A stretch of DNA of 64,000 nucleotides, taken from the NCBI RefSeq assembly GCF_050389805.1, contig NZ_CP130945.1, positions 1,488,001-1,552,000 on the forward strand, in the 5' to 3' direction. The notes beneath the pieces were generated by a model that did no database searches, was not told where the DNA came from, and worked only from the letters and a program-made list of their open reading frames with translations. Below are positions 15,951-23,272 of this stretch, piece by piece. The translations under genes were made by a program, and so were the position numbers. The stretch comes from Bacillus_BD sp050389805. Lineage in GTDB: Bacteria > Bacillota > Bacilli > Bacillales > Cytobacillaceae. Numbering within the stretch: the stretch's first letter is position 1; each line of letters starts with the position of its first letter.

Positions 15951-16061
15951 ATGCCAAATTGGTTACATAACACAATAAATGTTATTTTATTAATTGTAAG
16001 TATGGGATGTGTTGCTAGTGGGATTGAATGGAAGTCTAGTAAAAAAACGAAGACCAACTGA
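15951..16061 (+). CDS. 36-residue single-span membrane peptide
   Basis: ATG preceded by GGGGGGA at the right distance. The peptide begins MPNWLHNTINVILLIVSMG and ends in a Lys-rich tail (KSSKKTKTN): one hydrophobic segment plus a basic C-terminus. It has a strong promoter about 100 bases upstream and its own terminator. No family was recognised; small membrane peptide or toxin-like peptide are both possible. Confidence 0.55.
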   Translation: MPNWLHNTINVILLIVSMGCVASGIEWKSSKKTKTN

Positions 16062-16116
16062 AACAGAGCGCTTCTGTCTTCTCTAATTTTTTCTAGTGTA
16101 TTTTTGCTGCAAAAAA

Positions 16117-16162
16117 CCCCCAATTTGATGATTGTCTTTTTCCTCAAATTAGGGGATTTTTC
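16117..16162 (+). terminator. Terminator after the 36-residue peptide gene
   Basis: CCCCAATTTGA and TCAAATTAGGGG arms, then ATTTTT. Similar in make-up to the hairpin at 32694. Confidence 0.8.
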
Positions 16163-16209
16163 TGTTTAGATATCTTTTTTCCATTACTTTAAAGAATTCT
16201 CCTTGTTTT

Positions 16210-16446
16210 TTACAAGACACTGTTTTTAATGGCGTTACTATCACTAACATCGGGATCGATAACTATTGCAGCTGGGACGGCTACTGGTGAAAGGTCTCCG
16301 TTTTGTTCTCCAAAGGCTTGATTTCGCTTATATGTGACGAGTTGATCAACTAATTGCAAGGTTCCCATATTTGATATGGCACCATTATCGATTGTATTGA
16401 TTTTAAATCCAAGAATATTGATGACTCCTGGTGAAACAAAAAACAT
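16210..16446 (-). CDS. GerPA/GerPF-like spore protein
   Basis: 78 residues beginning MFFVSPGVINILGFKIN. Contains YKRNQAFGEQNGD and IDPDVSDSN, shared with its three upstream neighbours. The ATG at 16446 follows AGGGGTG. Last gene of a four-gene minus-strand set of paralogues. Probable spore-coat location. Confidence 0.75.
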   Translation of the reverse strand: MFFVSPGVINILGFKINTIDNGAISNMGTLQLVDQLVTYKRNQAFGEQNGDLSPVAVPAAIVIDPDVSDSNAIKNSVL

Positions 16447-16504
16447 ATGAAACACCCCTGTCTTTTCAGTTTTTCACAACTGTTCGTAACAAATGTCTTA
16501 TAGA

Positions 16505-16738
16505 CTATAGTAGGCTTGTTTTAACGGAGTTACTGTCAGAGATATCTGGATCTAAAACCGAAGAATTAGACAGAATCGTGGGAGAAAAATCTCCGTTTTG
16601 TTCTCCTATCCCTTGATTCCGTTTATAAGAAACAAACTGGTCCAAGTGTTGACTTGGACCGAGATTAACGACGGCTGCATGATCAATTGCATTAATCTTA
16701 ATTCCTAAAATATTTAATGTTACAGGTGCAAATGTCAT
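16505..16738 (-). CDS. GerPA/GerPF-like spore protein
   Basis: 77 residues beginning MTFAPVTLNILGIKINAID, clearly the closest paralogue of the preceding gene (shared YKRNQ.xGEQNGD and DPDISDSNS). The start follows AAGGAG. Confidence 0.75.
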   Translation of the reverse strand: MTFAPVTLNILGIKINAIDHAAVVNLGPSQHLDQFVSYKRNQGIGEQNGDFSPTILSNSSVLDPDISDSNSVKTSLL

Positions 16739-16749
16739 TCTTTTACTCC

Positions 16750-16998
16750 TTATGGATTCGGAAGATTAGCCGTTTCAAAAGAGGAATTTGAATCAATTTG
16801 ATCCCGGTCATCGACAGCACTTCTCGTACCGATAAAATGGGTTCCATCCCCCATGTTTTGGCCTACCCCTTGGTTTTTTTTATCGGAATTATGCCATTCT
16901 GCTAATAAATTTTGCCCTACATTGATGGCGGATGCATTCTCAAATGAATTTACTTTAATGATATTGATATTAATATTAATGTACGGAACAGGTCCCAC
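16750..16998 (-). CDS. GerPA/GerPF-like spore protein
   Basis: 82 residues, GTG start after AGGAGG. INININIIKVNSFENASAIN, KKNQGVGQNMGD and DRDQIDSNS follow the family pattern. Twelve bases from the next gene, so co-transcribed. Confidence 0.72.
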   Translation of the reverse strand: MGPVPYINININIIKVNSFENASAINVGQNLLAEWHNSDKKNQGVGQNMGDGTHFIGTRSAVDDRDQIDSNSSFETANLPNP

Positions 16999-17024
16999 GA
17001 TTTAAATCCTCCTACATACTTTAA

Positions 17025-17264
17025 TCAAAGACGTTTATCAGTTGCCTTTTGTGAGAATGAATCCTCGACATCATGATCCATAGTAGCACTTGTTGTGTAG
17101 ATTCTTAAACACTCATCCCCCAATTGCTGACCAAATCCTTGATTTTTTTTTGCCTTCACATTTCTGTTTTGTTTTAAGGTAGAACTAAAAGATATTGAAC
17201 TACAATGATCTATGTTATTTAGTTTTATTTCAGTAATATTTACTTTCGTTGGTATAAAGAACAT
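17025..17264 (-). CDS. GerPA/GerPF/GerPE-like spore protein
   Basis: 79 residues beginning MFFIPTKVNITEIKLNNID, with KKNQGFGQQLGD and MDHDVEDSFS. First gene of the four-gene set; AAAGGA precedes it. More diverged than the others and could be the GerPE-like member. Confidence 0.7.
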   Translation of the reverse strand: MFFIPTKVNITEIKLNNIDHCSSISFSSTLKQNRNVKAKKNQGFGQQLGDECLRIYTTSATMDHDVEDSFSQKATDKRL

Positions 17265-17487
17265 GACTTATTTATCCTTTCTTTTAACTTGAATATTTAA
17301 CTATATGTTTGATCTCTAAAAAATATGTTTTTAGTCGAAGAAGTCTGGATGGACCTTGTAAATCCTAAGGTTTAAATTTAGGAGTGGACAAATTTTATGA
17401 ATGATTTCATAAATGATAAATATCATTAATTATAAATGAAGAAATGGACCGTGTTTCATATTGAGCATTATAAGGGGATGATCCATC

Positions 17488-17964
17488 ATGGATATGAATA
17501 AGATTTTACAATGGATGGATTTGGCAAAAAAATACCAAACTGGTGATTTTTGGGATGGAATATTTGAACAATCCTCCTTCGATGAATTTATGAAAAACAA
17601 TACTGATTCACATCAATCGGGGGGAAATAATACGATGAAAATGGGGAGGGAACAGAAATTTCCTCCCATCGATATTTTCCTAACGGACGAAGAAGTTTTA
17701 TTAATTGCGGAGTTGGCAGGTTATGTAAAGGAAAATATTCAATTATCTGTGTTAGGTACCAGCCTATTAATCAAAGGTACTAACCAGCAAATGATTTCAG
17801 GAGAGCCAGTGCAGCAAGAAAGATTTCACGGAGCATTTGAACGAGAGATCCAGCTCCCTGAACCGACGTATCCGAATCAAATTCGTGCAAAATTTAATAA
17901 TGGGCTTTTATTTGTTTCATATAAACGGCAATTTTTGAAAGAAGAGCGCGTAAATATTGAGTAA
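17488..17964 (+). CDS. Hsp20/alpha-crystallin-like spore protein (CotM/GerT-like)
   Basis: 158 residues. An alpha-crystallin domain in about 55-150 (PPIDIFLTDEEVLLIAELAG, FHGAFEREIQLPE, AKFNNGLLFVSYKR) follows a short variable N-terminus. In Bacillus, CotM and GerT are spore-coat Hsp20 relatives, GerT affecting germination. The position next to GerP-like genes supports a spore role here (inference). The start follows AAGGGG. Probably co-transcribed with the coiled-coil gene 51 bases downstream. Confidence 0.8.
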   Translation: MDMNKILQWMDLAKKYQTGDFWDGIFEQSSFDEFMKNNTDSHQSGGNNTMKMGREQKFPPIDIFLTDEEVLLIAELAGYVKENIQLSVLGTSLLIKGTNQQMISGEPVQQERFHGAFEREIQLPEPTYPNQIRAKFNNGLLFVSYKRQFLKEERVNIE

Positions 17965-18015
17965 TCAACGGATCGGAAAATAAATAAATAAATTGATTTA
18001 CTGTGGGGAGAGCGG

Positions 18016-19119
18016 ATGCCTATAAAAGGGATGTTTAATCAAAAAGCCCAAAAGAAAAACGAGATTGAGTGGGAAAAGCAAATTTTAAGAATCAATACGC
18101 TTGAGGTTCAAATAAAAGGCTTATTAGAGTTTGAAAAGCAGATTCGAACAACCATGTACAGAGACAGCGTTGAAGAAAAAAAGGAGAAAGGACAAAAGAA
18201 TCAGAGGCAAGATTCTCAAGGCCAAAATAGGGGGAACGTTCAGAAATTTGATGACCTAAACAAAAAATTAGAAAAACTGGGACAAAGGGTGTACCAGTTG
18301 GAACATTCTATAGAAGAAAAAAGAACATTTCCCACAAATCCCCTTCTAAGTGAAGTGGAAAATAAAGTGGATAAGCGCTTAATTCCTTTCATCGAACAAA
18401 TTTTAGAAAAAGAAGCCATTCATCTCCAAATAGAAAAACAGATGGTTGAGAAAATACAAGCTTTAGAAAATCAAATTTCGATGCTCAATGATCATGTAGC
18501 GAATTCAAAAATAGACGATCATCGAGAGATGCCAGCTGAAGATTTTTCAACACGTGAACCTTCAAATGAGAAAATGGCTGAGAGGGAAGTCTTTTATACG
18601 CAGATTGACATGAGAGTTCAACTCTTAGAACATAATTTATTGTTGGTAAATGAAGTCCAGTCCGGGTTGTTGAAAAGGCTCGAGGAACTAAGTGAAAAAA
18701 GTGATATACTTATGAAACATTTGAACGAAACAGAGGATGCTATGAAGGAGAAGGAACCTATTTTTAAAACACTTTATGTAGATAAGCTATATTTAGATAA
18801 ATATGAGCAAAATAATAATTTTGCACAGCTAGGCATTAAAACGTTAAGTGGTGCTTTAAATATTGGTGCAACATACGGGAAAGAAGCGATTCCCAAGAAA
18901 GTCACGGAGCAAGTAAAAGAGGATATGGACAAAATGAAGGAAATGAAAGAGGAGATGGAAAATAGTCAGCCCAGTACGGACAAGCCAGATGACACTCAGC
19001 ATGATGATTCATCCTCAGAGGCAGCAACCCACCCATCTGAAGAAAACCTTCCATATACGGATATTGTTATTGAAGATGACGAGTCTTCCTTTGGAGAGTC
19101 TAATAAAAAGGGCTTCTGA
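18016..19119 (+). CDS. Coiled-coil protein with GerPC-like C-terminal motif
   Basis: 367 residues. Long charged helices (about 15-260) have heptad-like spacing. A conserved core at about 255-295 (LYVDKLYLDKYEQNNN...LSGALNIGATYG) resembles the GerPC motif LSGTLNIG. An acidic Ser/Asp/Glu-rich tail follows. GerPC family proteins belong to the gerP operon and are spore-coat proteins; this one is much longer than usual (about 200). ATG after GGGGAGAG. Its stop lies inside the terminator hairpin. Confidence 0.6.
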   Translation: MPIKGMFNQKAQKKNEIEWEKQILRINTLEVQIKGLLEFEKQIRTTMYRDSVEEKKEKGQKNQRQDSQGQNRGNVQKFDDLNKKLEKLGQRVYQLEHSIEEKRTFPTNPLLSEVENKVDKRLIPFIEQILEKEAIHLQIEKQMVEKIQALENQISMLNDHVANSKIDDHREMPAEDFSTREPSNEKMAEREVFYTQIDMRVQLLEHNLLLVNEVQSGLLKRLEELSEKSDILMKHLNETEDAMKEKEPIFKTLYVDKLYLDKYEQNNNFAQLGIKTLSGALNIGATYGKEAIPKKVTEQVKEDMDKMKEMKEEMENSQPSTDKPDDTQHDDSSSEAATHPSEENLPYTDIVIEDDESSFGESNKKGF

Positions 19120-19140
19120 ATTCCCAGAAGCCCTTTTTTT
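19108..19140 (+). terminator. Terminator overlapping the end of the coiled-coil gene
   Basis: AAGGGCTTCTG-aattcc-CAGAAGCCCTT followed by T7; the 5' arm covers the last codons. Confidence 0.9.
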
Positions 19141-19271
19141 AGCATTTTATAAATTCCTGATTTCTACAAGGAGACTTTTGTGAGGTTTAGACAAGTTTGA
19201 GTTTGTACCATTTTAGTCCATAAGGAATGATAAAAAGCTTGAAATGATGCTTTAATGTCCTACCTAATGCC

Positions 19272-19520
19272 TCACCACCAGAATCCGAGTAAAGCTATTC
19301 CGGCTATTGCACCTAAGGCTATTCCTGCGCCGAAGCCCCAACCCCAGTATCCATAACCAAATCCACCTAAGTTTCTTCTAGGTCCCAGCGGTCGAAGATA
19401 GACTCTGTTTCCACCAACACGATGTATAATCCCTCTATGGACTCTTCCATCACGGGTTCTGATTTCAACAGCCCTACCTCTGTATCTGTTACATAAACCA
19501 TGATAATAACCAATTGACAT
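19272..19520 (-). CDS. Small Lsm-like protein with glycine-rich hydrophobic tail
   Basis: 82 residues from the ATG at 19520 (GGAGG upstream). The N-terminal part (VEIRTRDGRVHRGIIHRVGG...VYLRP) looks like a small SH3/Sm-type barrel. The C-terminus is Gly/Trp-rich and hydrophobic (GYWGWGFGAGIALGAIAG). It resembles in layout the His-rich protein at 22863. Probable spore-coat protein by context; function unknown. Confidence 0.65.
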   Translation of the reverse strand: MSIGYYHGLCNRYRGRAVEIRTRDGRVHRGIIHRVGGNRVYLRPLGPRRNLGGFGYGYWGWGFGAGIALGAIAGIALLGFWW

Positions 19521-19891
19521 ACGTTTTTCCTCCATTCGAATTTGTGTACAAGATATCTTATGCGATTCATTTAAAATCGGAATGGACAAACATACAAGGT
19601 TTATAGAACTTCCTGAACGTGAAAGCCCACTGCATTGCTGTGGTAGCAGTTAACTAAAAGGCTTAGACATGATTAAAGGAAACATAGACATCTAAGTTGT
19701 TTTACCATTGTGTATTGAGAGTGTATTTAATTTTTATACTGAATTTCTTCTCCTGAAGTATAGTACACCTTTTAAAGGTTTTTTTATTGAGCTGAAATTA
19801 CTTTAAGCCCAAAAATAAAAAGTTAGGGTTTTATCCAATCAAATCACCCTGTAATGACATAGTCTATGTTATAACGTTGGAGGTGATAGAT
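19521..19891. other. Intergenic stretch before the YjcZ pair
   Basis: No ORF with a ribosome site. CATAGTCTA at 19858-19866, 25 bases before the first YjcZ start, matches a sigma-K -10 pattern (CATANNNTA), without a clear -35. Confidence 0.4.
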
Positions 19892-19990
19892 ATGGGCGGA
19901 GCTGGAGTTGGCTATGGATCTGGATTTGCTTTGTTAGTCGTATTATTTATTCTGCTTATCATTATTGGAGCTTCTTGGTGGGGCTACTAA
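19892..19990 (+). CDS. YjcZ-family sporulation mini-protein
   Basis: 32 residues: a Gly-rich start MGGAGVGYGSG, one hydrophobic segment (FALLVVLFILLIIIGA) and a short WWGY end. YjcZ-family peptides are made late in sporulation. GGAGGTGA precedes the ATG. Confidence 0.88.
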   Translation: MGGAGVGYGSGFALLVVLFILLIIIGASWWGY

Positions 19991-20022
19991 GATTTAAAAA
20001 TAACAAGTTAGGAGTGTTATAA

Positions 20023-20157
20023 ATGGGCTTTGGATGTGGATATGGTGGTTATGGATATGGTGGCTATGGATATGGCGGAGGCTATGGCGGAGGATTTGCG
20101 TTAATCGTTGTTTTATTTATCCTTCTCATTATTGTTGGTGCCGTAATTTGGAACTAA
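20023..20157 (+). CDS. YjcZ-family sporulation mini-protein, Gly-Tyr-rich
   Basis: 44 residues. The N-terminus is a Gly-Tyr repeat (GYGGYGYGGYGYGGG), then one hydrophobic helix (FALIVVLFILLIIVGA) nearly identical to its neighbour. AGGAG precedes the ATG. Same transcript as the upstream copy. Confidence 0.88.
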   Translation: MGFGCGYGGYGYGGYGYGGGYGGGFALIVVLFILLIIVGAVIWN

Positions 20158-20176
20158 AATAACCATTAAACAAAAA

Positions 20177-20206
20177 AAGGGTGTCGGGATTGTACCGGCA
20201 CCCTTT
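20177..20206 (+). terminator. Terminator after the YjcZ pair
   Basis: AAGGGTGTCGG and CCGGCACCCTT arms with a short T run. Confidence 0.75.
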
Positions 20207-20261
20207 ACTAATGAAGTAAAGAACCAATTGGTTTTGAAAAAATTCTATTCATGAACTTATC

Positions 20262-21032
20262 TCAAAGAGAAAACTGTGCAGGTTCGGTGGATAGTACATC
20301 TTTTGATGTGAGATGATGAATGGCCATGTATTTTTTAACCAAAAAATAACCAACTGAGTAACCCGCCATTTTTGGGTATAAGGCTGATCCATATAGTATC
20401 TCATGGTGTTTAGGGTCTGTTTTTAAAATAGTACGGTTTGGGGCCATAAATTTTTCCCACATGATTTGCAATTCTTTATCGGTATAGTAAGAGGTCCAAG
20501 ATGACATAAACTTTTCCCCAATTCTTTCTCTTACGGCATTTTCAGCTAAACCCTCTAAAATAATGGTATCTAATAATGTGTAGTCGTCTTCAACTTTTGA
20601 ATAATAGGTCAACCGACAAACATGGTTGTATTCATGGGTTAGTAATGATCTTATTTCCGCTTCATGGTTCTCCTCCGAGATAAACAAAAATATTTTATCC
20701 TTAAAGGATAAACCGGCCTTCCCGTTAAATTCCTTTTTCATTATTTCGTTCCGTGTATCGGAAGGGAAAATAAAAATGGGAATATCTGGCCCTTTCCACA
20801 ATTTTTGAAGGATCTGCACTTCATGTTGAACGATTTCCCAGACTTGTTTTCTTTGTAACTTTGTTATTTGATCCTTTCCATTTGTTAGAGGATCGTACAT
20901 ACCATGTAGTAATAAATAATCATAAATCTCAGAGGCATAAACACCATCAAAAAACAATCTTAATTTTTCACAAATTTCTATGGGTCTATTATATGATTCT
21001 AACAACCATTTATCGGTTTCAATTACGCTCAT
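20262..21032 (-). CDS. DUF2268 zinc-protease-like protein (YjaZ-like)
   Basis: 256 residues from the ATG at 21032 (TAGGAGTG upstream). The gluzincin motif HEYNH in LLTHEYNHVCRL (about 145), followed by LEGLAENAV with the third ligand Glu, marks a DUF2268 putative Zn protease. The N-terminus SVIETDKWLLESYNRP is like B. subtilis YjaZ. Substrate unknown; it sits between spore genes. Confidence 0.85.
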   Translation of the reverse strand: MSVIETDKWLLESYNRPIEICEKLRLFFDGVYASEIYDYLLLHGMYDPLTNGKDQITKLQRKQVWEIVQHEVQILQKLWKGPDIPIFIFPSDTRNEIMKKEFNGKAGLSFKDKIFLFISEENHEAEIRSLLTHEYNHVCRLTYYSKVEDDYTLLDTIILEGLAENAVRERIGEKFMSSWTSYYTDKELQIMWEKFMAPNRTILKTDPKHHEILYGSALYPKMAGYSVGYFLVKKYMAIHHLTSKDVLSTEPAQFSL

Positions 21033-21236
21033 CTCAACACTCCTAGCATCCTTCATTTTAATAAAATATGCACAATGTAACATGAAGTGACCGTATTAAT
21101 TCGATCCCGACCCTATAAAAACGTGTAGGATGAAAATACCAATTTTATAAAATTAAATGCTAAATACAGGGCGGATACCCTAACCCAAATCTACTTTTTG
21201 AATAGGATATACCGATTACAAAAGGAGGTATTTATC

Positions 21237-21452
21237 ATGTTTCCATTGAGACCTAGACGCCCATTCCCACCACGATATAGGCATCAAAGACAAATGTATC
21301 ATCGTAAAAATCCAACAAAGCCAAATATTTTTTCAGAAATTTACGATACGGTAGGGAATTTAGATGTAGAGAAGATGAAAAATACTGCTGAAAGTTTAAA
21401 ACAACTTTATAGTGAGATCAGTCCCATTTTTACTAAAGCGAATAAAAAATAA
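21237..21452 (+). CDS. Small basic spore-coat-like protein (YppG-like)
   Basis: 71 residues. An Arg/Pro/His/Tyr-rich first half (FPLRPRRPFPPRYRHQRQM), then DVEKMKNTAESLKQLYSEIS, as in YppG-type coat proteins. AAAGGAGG precedes the ATG. Single gene; the assignment rests on composition and layout. Confidence 0.6.
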   Translation: MFPLRPRRPFPPRYRHQRQMYHRKNPTKPNIFSEIYDTVGNLDVEKMKNTAESLKQLYSEISPIFTKANKK

Positions 21453-21524
21453 AATGGTTACTGCATCATGTTGTAGAGAAAAAACTTTGTGAAAATAAAA
21501 TTTTAATAAAAGATGGGGAAAAGA

Positions 21525-22238
21525 GTGAAATACACATATCTTGATTGTTTGGCACAATTCGGTGTTGGAGGTGCCCATCCCGGCGGTCTTTCACTGACTA
21601 AGGAAATGTTTTCAAAGGAACAAATAGACGAAAAAACGACCATTCTCGATGTTGGGTGTGGTACAGGACAAACGTCTGCCTTTTTAGCAGAAAAATATAA
21701 ATGTAAAATGACCTGTTTAGATCATAATGAAATGATGTTGGAAAAAGCGACAAAACGATTTCGATCTAAAAATCTTCCTATCGATGCTAGGCTTGGGACG
21801 ATCGAAAATTTACCATTCGGTGAGAAGTCATTTGATTTGGTTCTATCTGAATCGGTAGTCGCATTTACAGATATCCGTCAATCCCTTTCTGAGTTAATAA
21901 GAGTTTTGAAACCAAATGGTGTCTTATTGGCTATTGAAATGGTTCTTGAGAAACCACTATCTGAGAAAGAACAAACTTCAATAATGGAATTTTATGGAGT
22001 TTCTCGAATTCTAACGGAGTCTCAGTGGAATTCCTATTTACAAAAAGCCGGTTTTCATCAAATAAAGATAGAGAAATCTCAAATGACGTTGGAACAGCCA
22101 GAATTTGAAAATACTACTGATTTTTACCTTTCTGAACAGTTGGATGAAGAGCTGTATGATATCCTTGACCACCATGAACAATTAACCAAAAAATATCAAA
22201 ATGTACTAGGCTTTCGTGTGTTTAGATGTTGTGTTTAA
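21525..22238 (+). CDS. Class I SAM-dependent methyltransferase, paralogue 1
   Basis: 237 residues from the GTG at 21525 (GGGGA upstream; an ATG 12 bases earlier lacks a ribosome site). SAM-binding motif I is LDVGCGTGQTS (about 41-51), then CLDHNEMML, IENLPF and the late EFYGVSRILTESQW. The N-terminal YLDCLAQFGVGGAHPGG is shared with the methyltransferase at 25322, so they are paralogues and perhaps act on one compound. Substrate unknown; the island suggests a spore product. Confidence 0.85.
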   Translation: MKYTYLDCLAQFGVGGAHPGGLSLTKEMFSKEQIDEKTTILDVGCGTGQTSAFLAEKYKCKMTCLDHNEMMLEKATKRFRSKNLPIDARLGTIENLPFGEKSFDLVLSESVVAFTDIRQSLSELIRVLKPNGVLLAIEMVLEKPLSEKEQTSIMEFYGVSRILTESQWNSYLQKAGFHQIKIEKSQMTLEQPEFENTTDFYLSEQLDEELYDILDHHEQLTKKYQNVLGFRVFRCCV

Positions 22239-22290
22239 CATGTAAAAAGCACTCGGTTAAACCACAACCATAAAGGGGTTGGAGCAGAGG

Positions 22291-22728
22291 ATGACGATAA
22301 GAAAAGCGACATATCAAGAAACCGAAGAGATTTTCAACTGTTCTCTGAATGTATTCAAGGAATCCACAATGGGATTGATCGATGTAAAAGAAACTCAAGA
22401 GGTTCCACTAATTTCGTCCTTTTTAGAAGATGGTGGTTATTACCTTGTTTATTCAGAAAATAACGTCATCAAGGGCTGGATCGGTATCGCTAATACATGC
22501 AGCTATTATGGTGGTAAATGGGTTGGCGTGATCACAGAAGTATATGTTCTTCCGGAATATCGAAGGAAAGGAATCGCACGACAGTTGTGTGTGGAAGGGA
22601 TTAATAAGTTGCAAGAACAGGGTATTCATAAAGTCCAGTTACAAGTATTTACAGGCAATTTTGCCAAACAACTTTATCAAAATCTTGGTTTCAAAGTAGT
22701 ATCAACATTAATGGAGAAAGAGATTTGA
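22291..22728 (+). CDS. GNAT-family N-acetyltransferase
   Basis: 145 residues. MTIRKATYQETEEIFNCSLN opens the fold. VITEVYVLPEYRRKGIARQL carries the acetyl-CoA R-x-x-G-x-A loop and NFAKQLYQNLGFK the C-terminal motif. The ATG at 22291 with GGAG six bases upstream is preferred over a TTG at 22279. It follows the methyltransferase by 52 bases. Confidence 0.9.
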   Translation: MTIRKATYQETEEIFNCSLNVFKESTMGLIDVKETQEVPLISSFLEDGGYYLVYSENNVIKGWIGIANTCSYYGGKWVGVITEVYVLPEYRRKGIARQLCVEGINKLQEQGIHKVQLQVFTGNFAKQLYQNLGFKVVSTLMEKEI

Positions 22729-22862
22729 TTTTTCATAATTGACTTATTCTTACCTTTATAGACGAAATGGTTCAAACGTAATAAAGGTTTTACAAAAACT
22801 GGTAGCAGAAAAACTTGTCTATGAATAAGCTGTAAAGGTATAAAAATAGAGGAGGGCGCTTC

Positions 22863-23225
22863 ATGCAACCATATATAAATCAAAATACTATTTATAACGA
22901 AAGGGATCATGAACATCATCATGATCATCACCATGATCATCACCATAAGTGCAGAAAGCATTTATATCAATTTATTCAAGTGGAATTAAATGATGGTACT
23001 ATTTATCAAGGGATTCTTCATAGCTATGACAGAGAGAAAATGTATATTCTTATGCCAAAAATGCATCTTGAGCATCATCATCACCATCACCATGAGTTTA
23101 TGCATATGGAAGATGAGAGTAGCAGTAGTAGACAGTTCTTTCCTTTCTTTGGACCATTTGGATTGTTTGGTTTTCCATTCTTTGGAGTTAGAAGGTTTGG
23201 CCCATTTTTCCCGTTCTTTATTTAA
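22863..23225 (+). CDS. Histidine-rich Lsm-like protein, probable spore-coat component
   Basis: 120 residues. An N-terminal His tract (HEHHHDHHHDHHH at about 16-28) and a second one (EHHHHHHHEF at about 73) flank a small barrel-like segment (FIQVELNDGTIYQGILHSYD). A Phe/Gly/Pro-rich tail follows (FFPFFGPFGLFGFPFFG). The core resembles that of the minus-strand protein at 19272. The His tracts could bind metal (inference). GAGGAGGGC precedes the ATG. Confidence 0.7.
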   Translation: MQPYINQNTIYNERDHEHHHDHHHDHHHKCRKHLYQFIQVELNDGTIYQGILHSYDREKMYILMPKMHLEHHHHHHHEFMHMEDESSSSRQFFPFFGPFGLFGFPFFGVRRFGPFFPFFI

Positions 23226-23236
23226 ATATAACAAAA

Positions 23237-23265
23237 AAGACTTGCGAGCTCAGCAAGTCTTTTTA
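23237..23265 (+). terminator. Terminator of the His-rich gene, target side of the group II intron
   Basis: AAGACTTGC-gagctca-GCAAGTCTT then TTT. The intron starts about ten bases after it. Confidence 0.85.
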
Positions 23266-23272
23266 TCTTCGC

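Noticed and set aside
16431..16616. Plus-strand ORF across the GerP-like genes
   Set aside because: Antisense shadow of two clear minus-strand genes.
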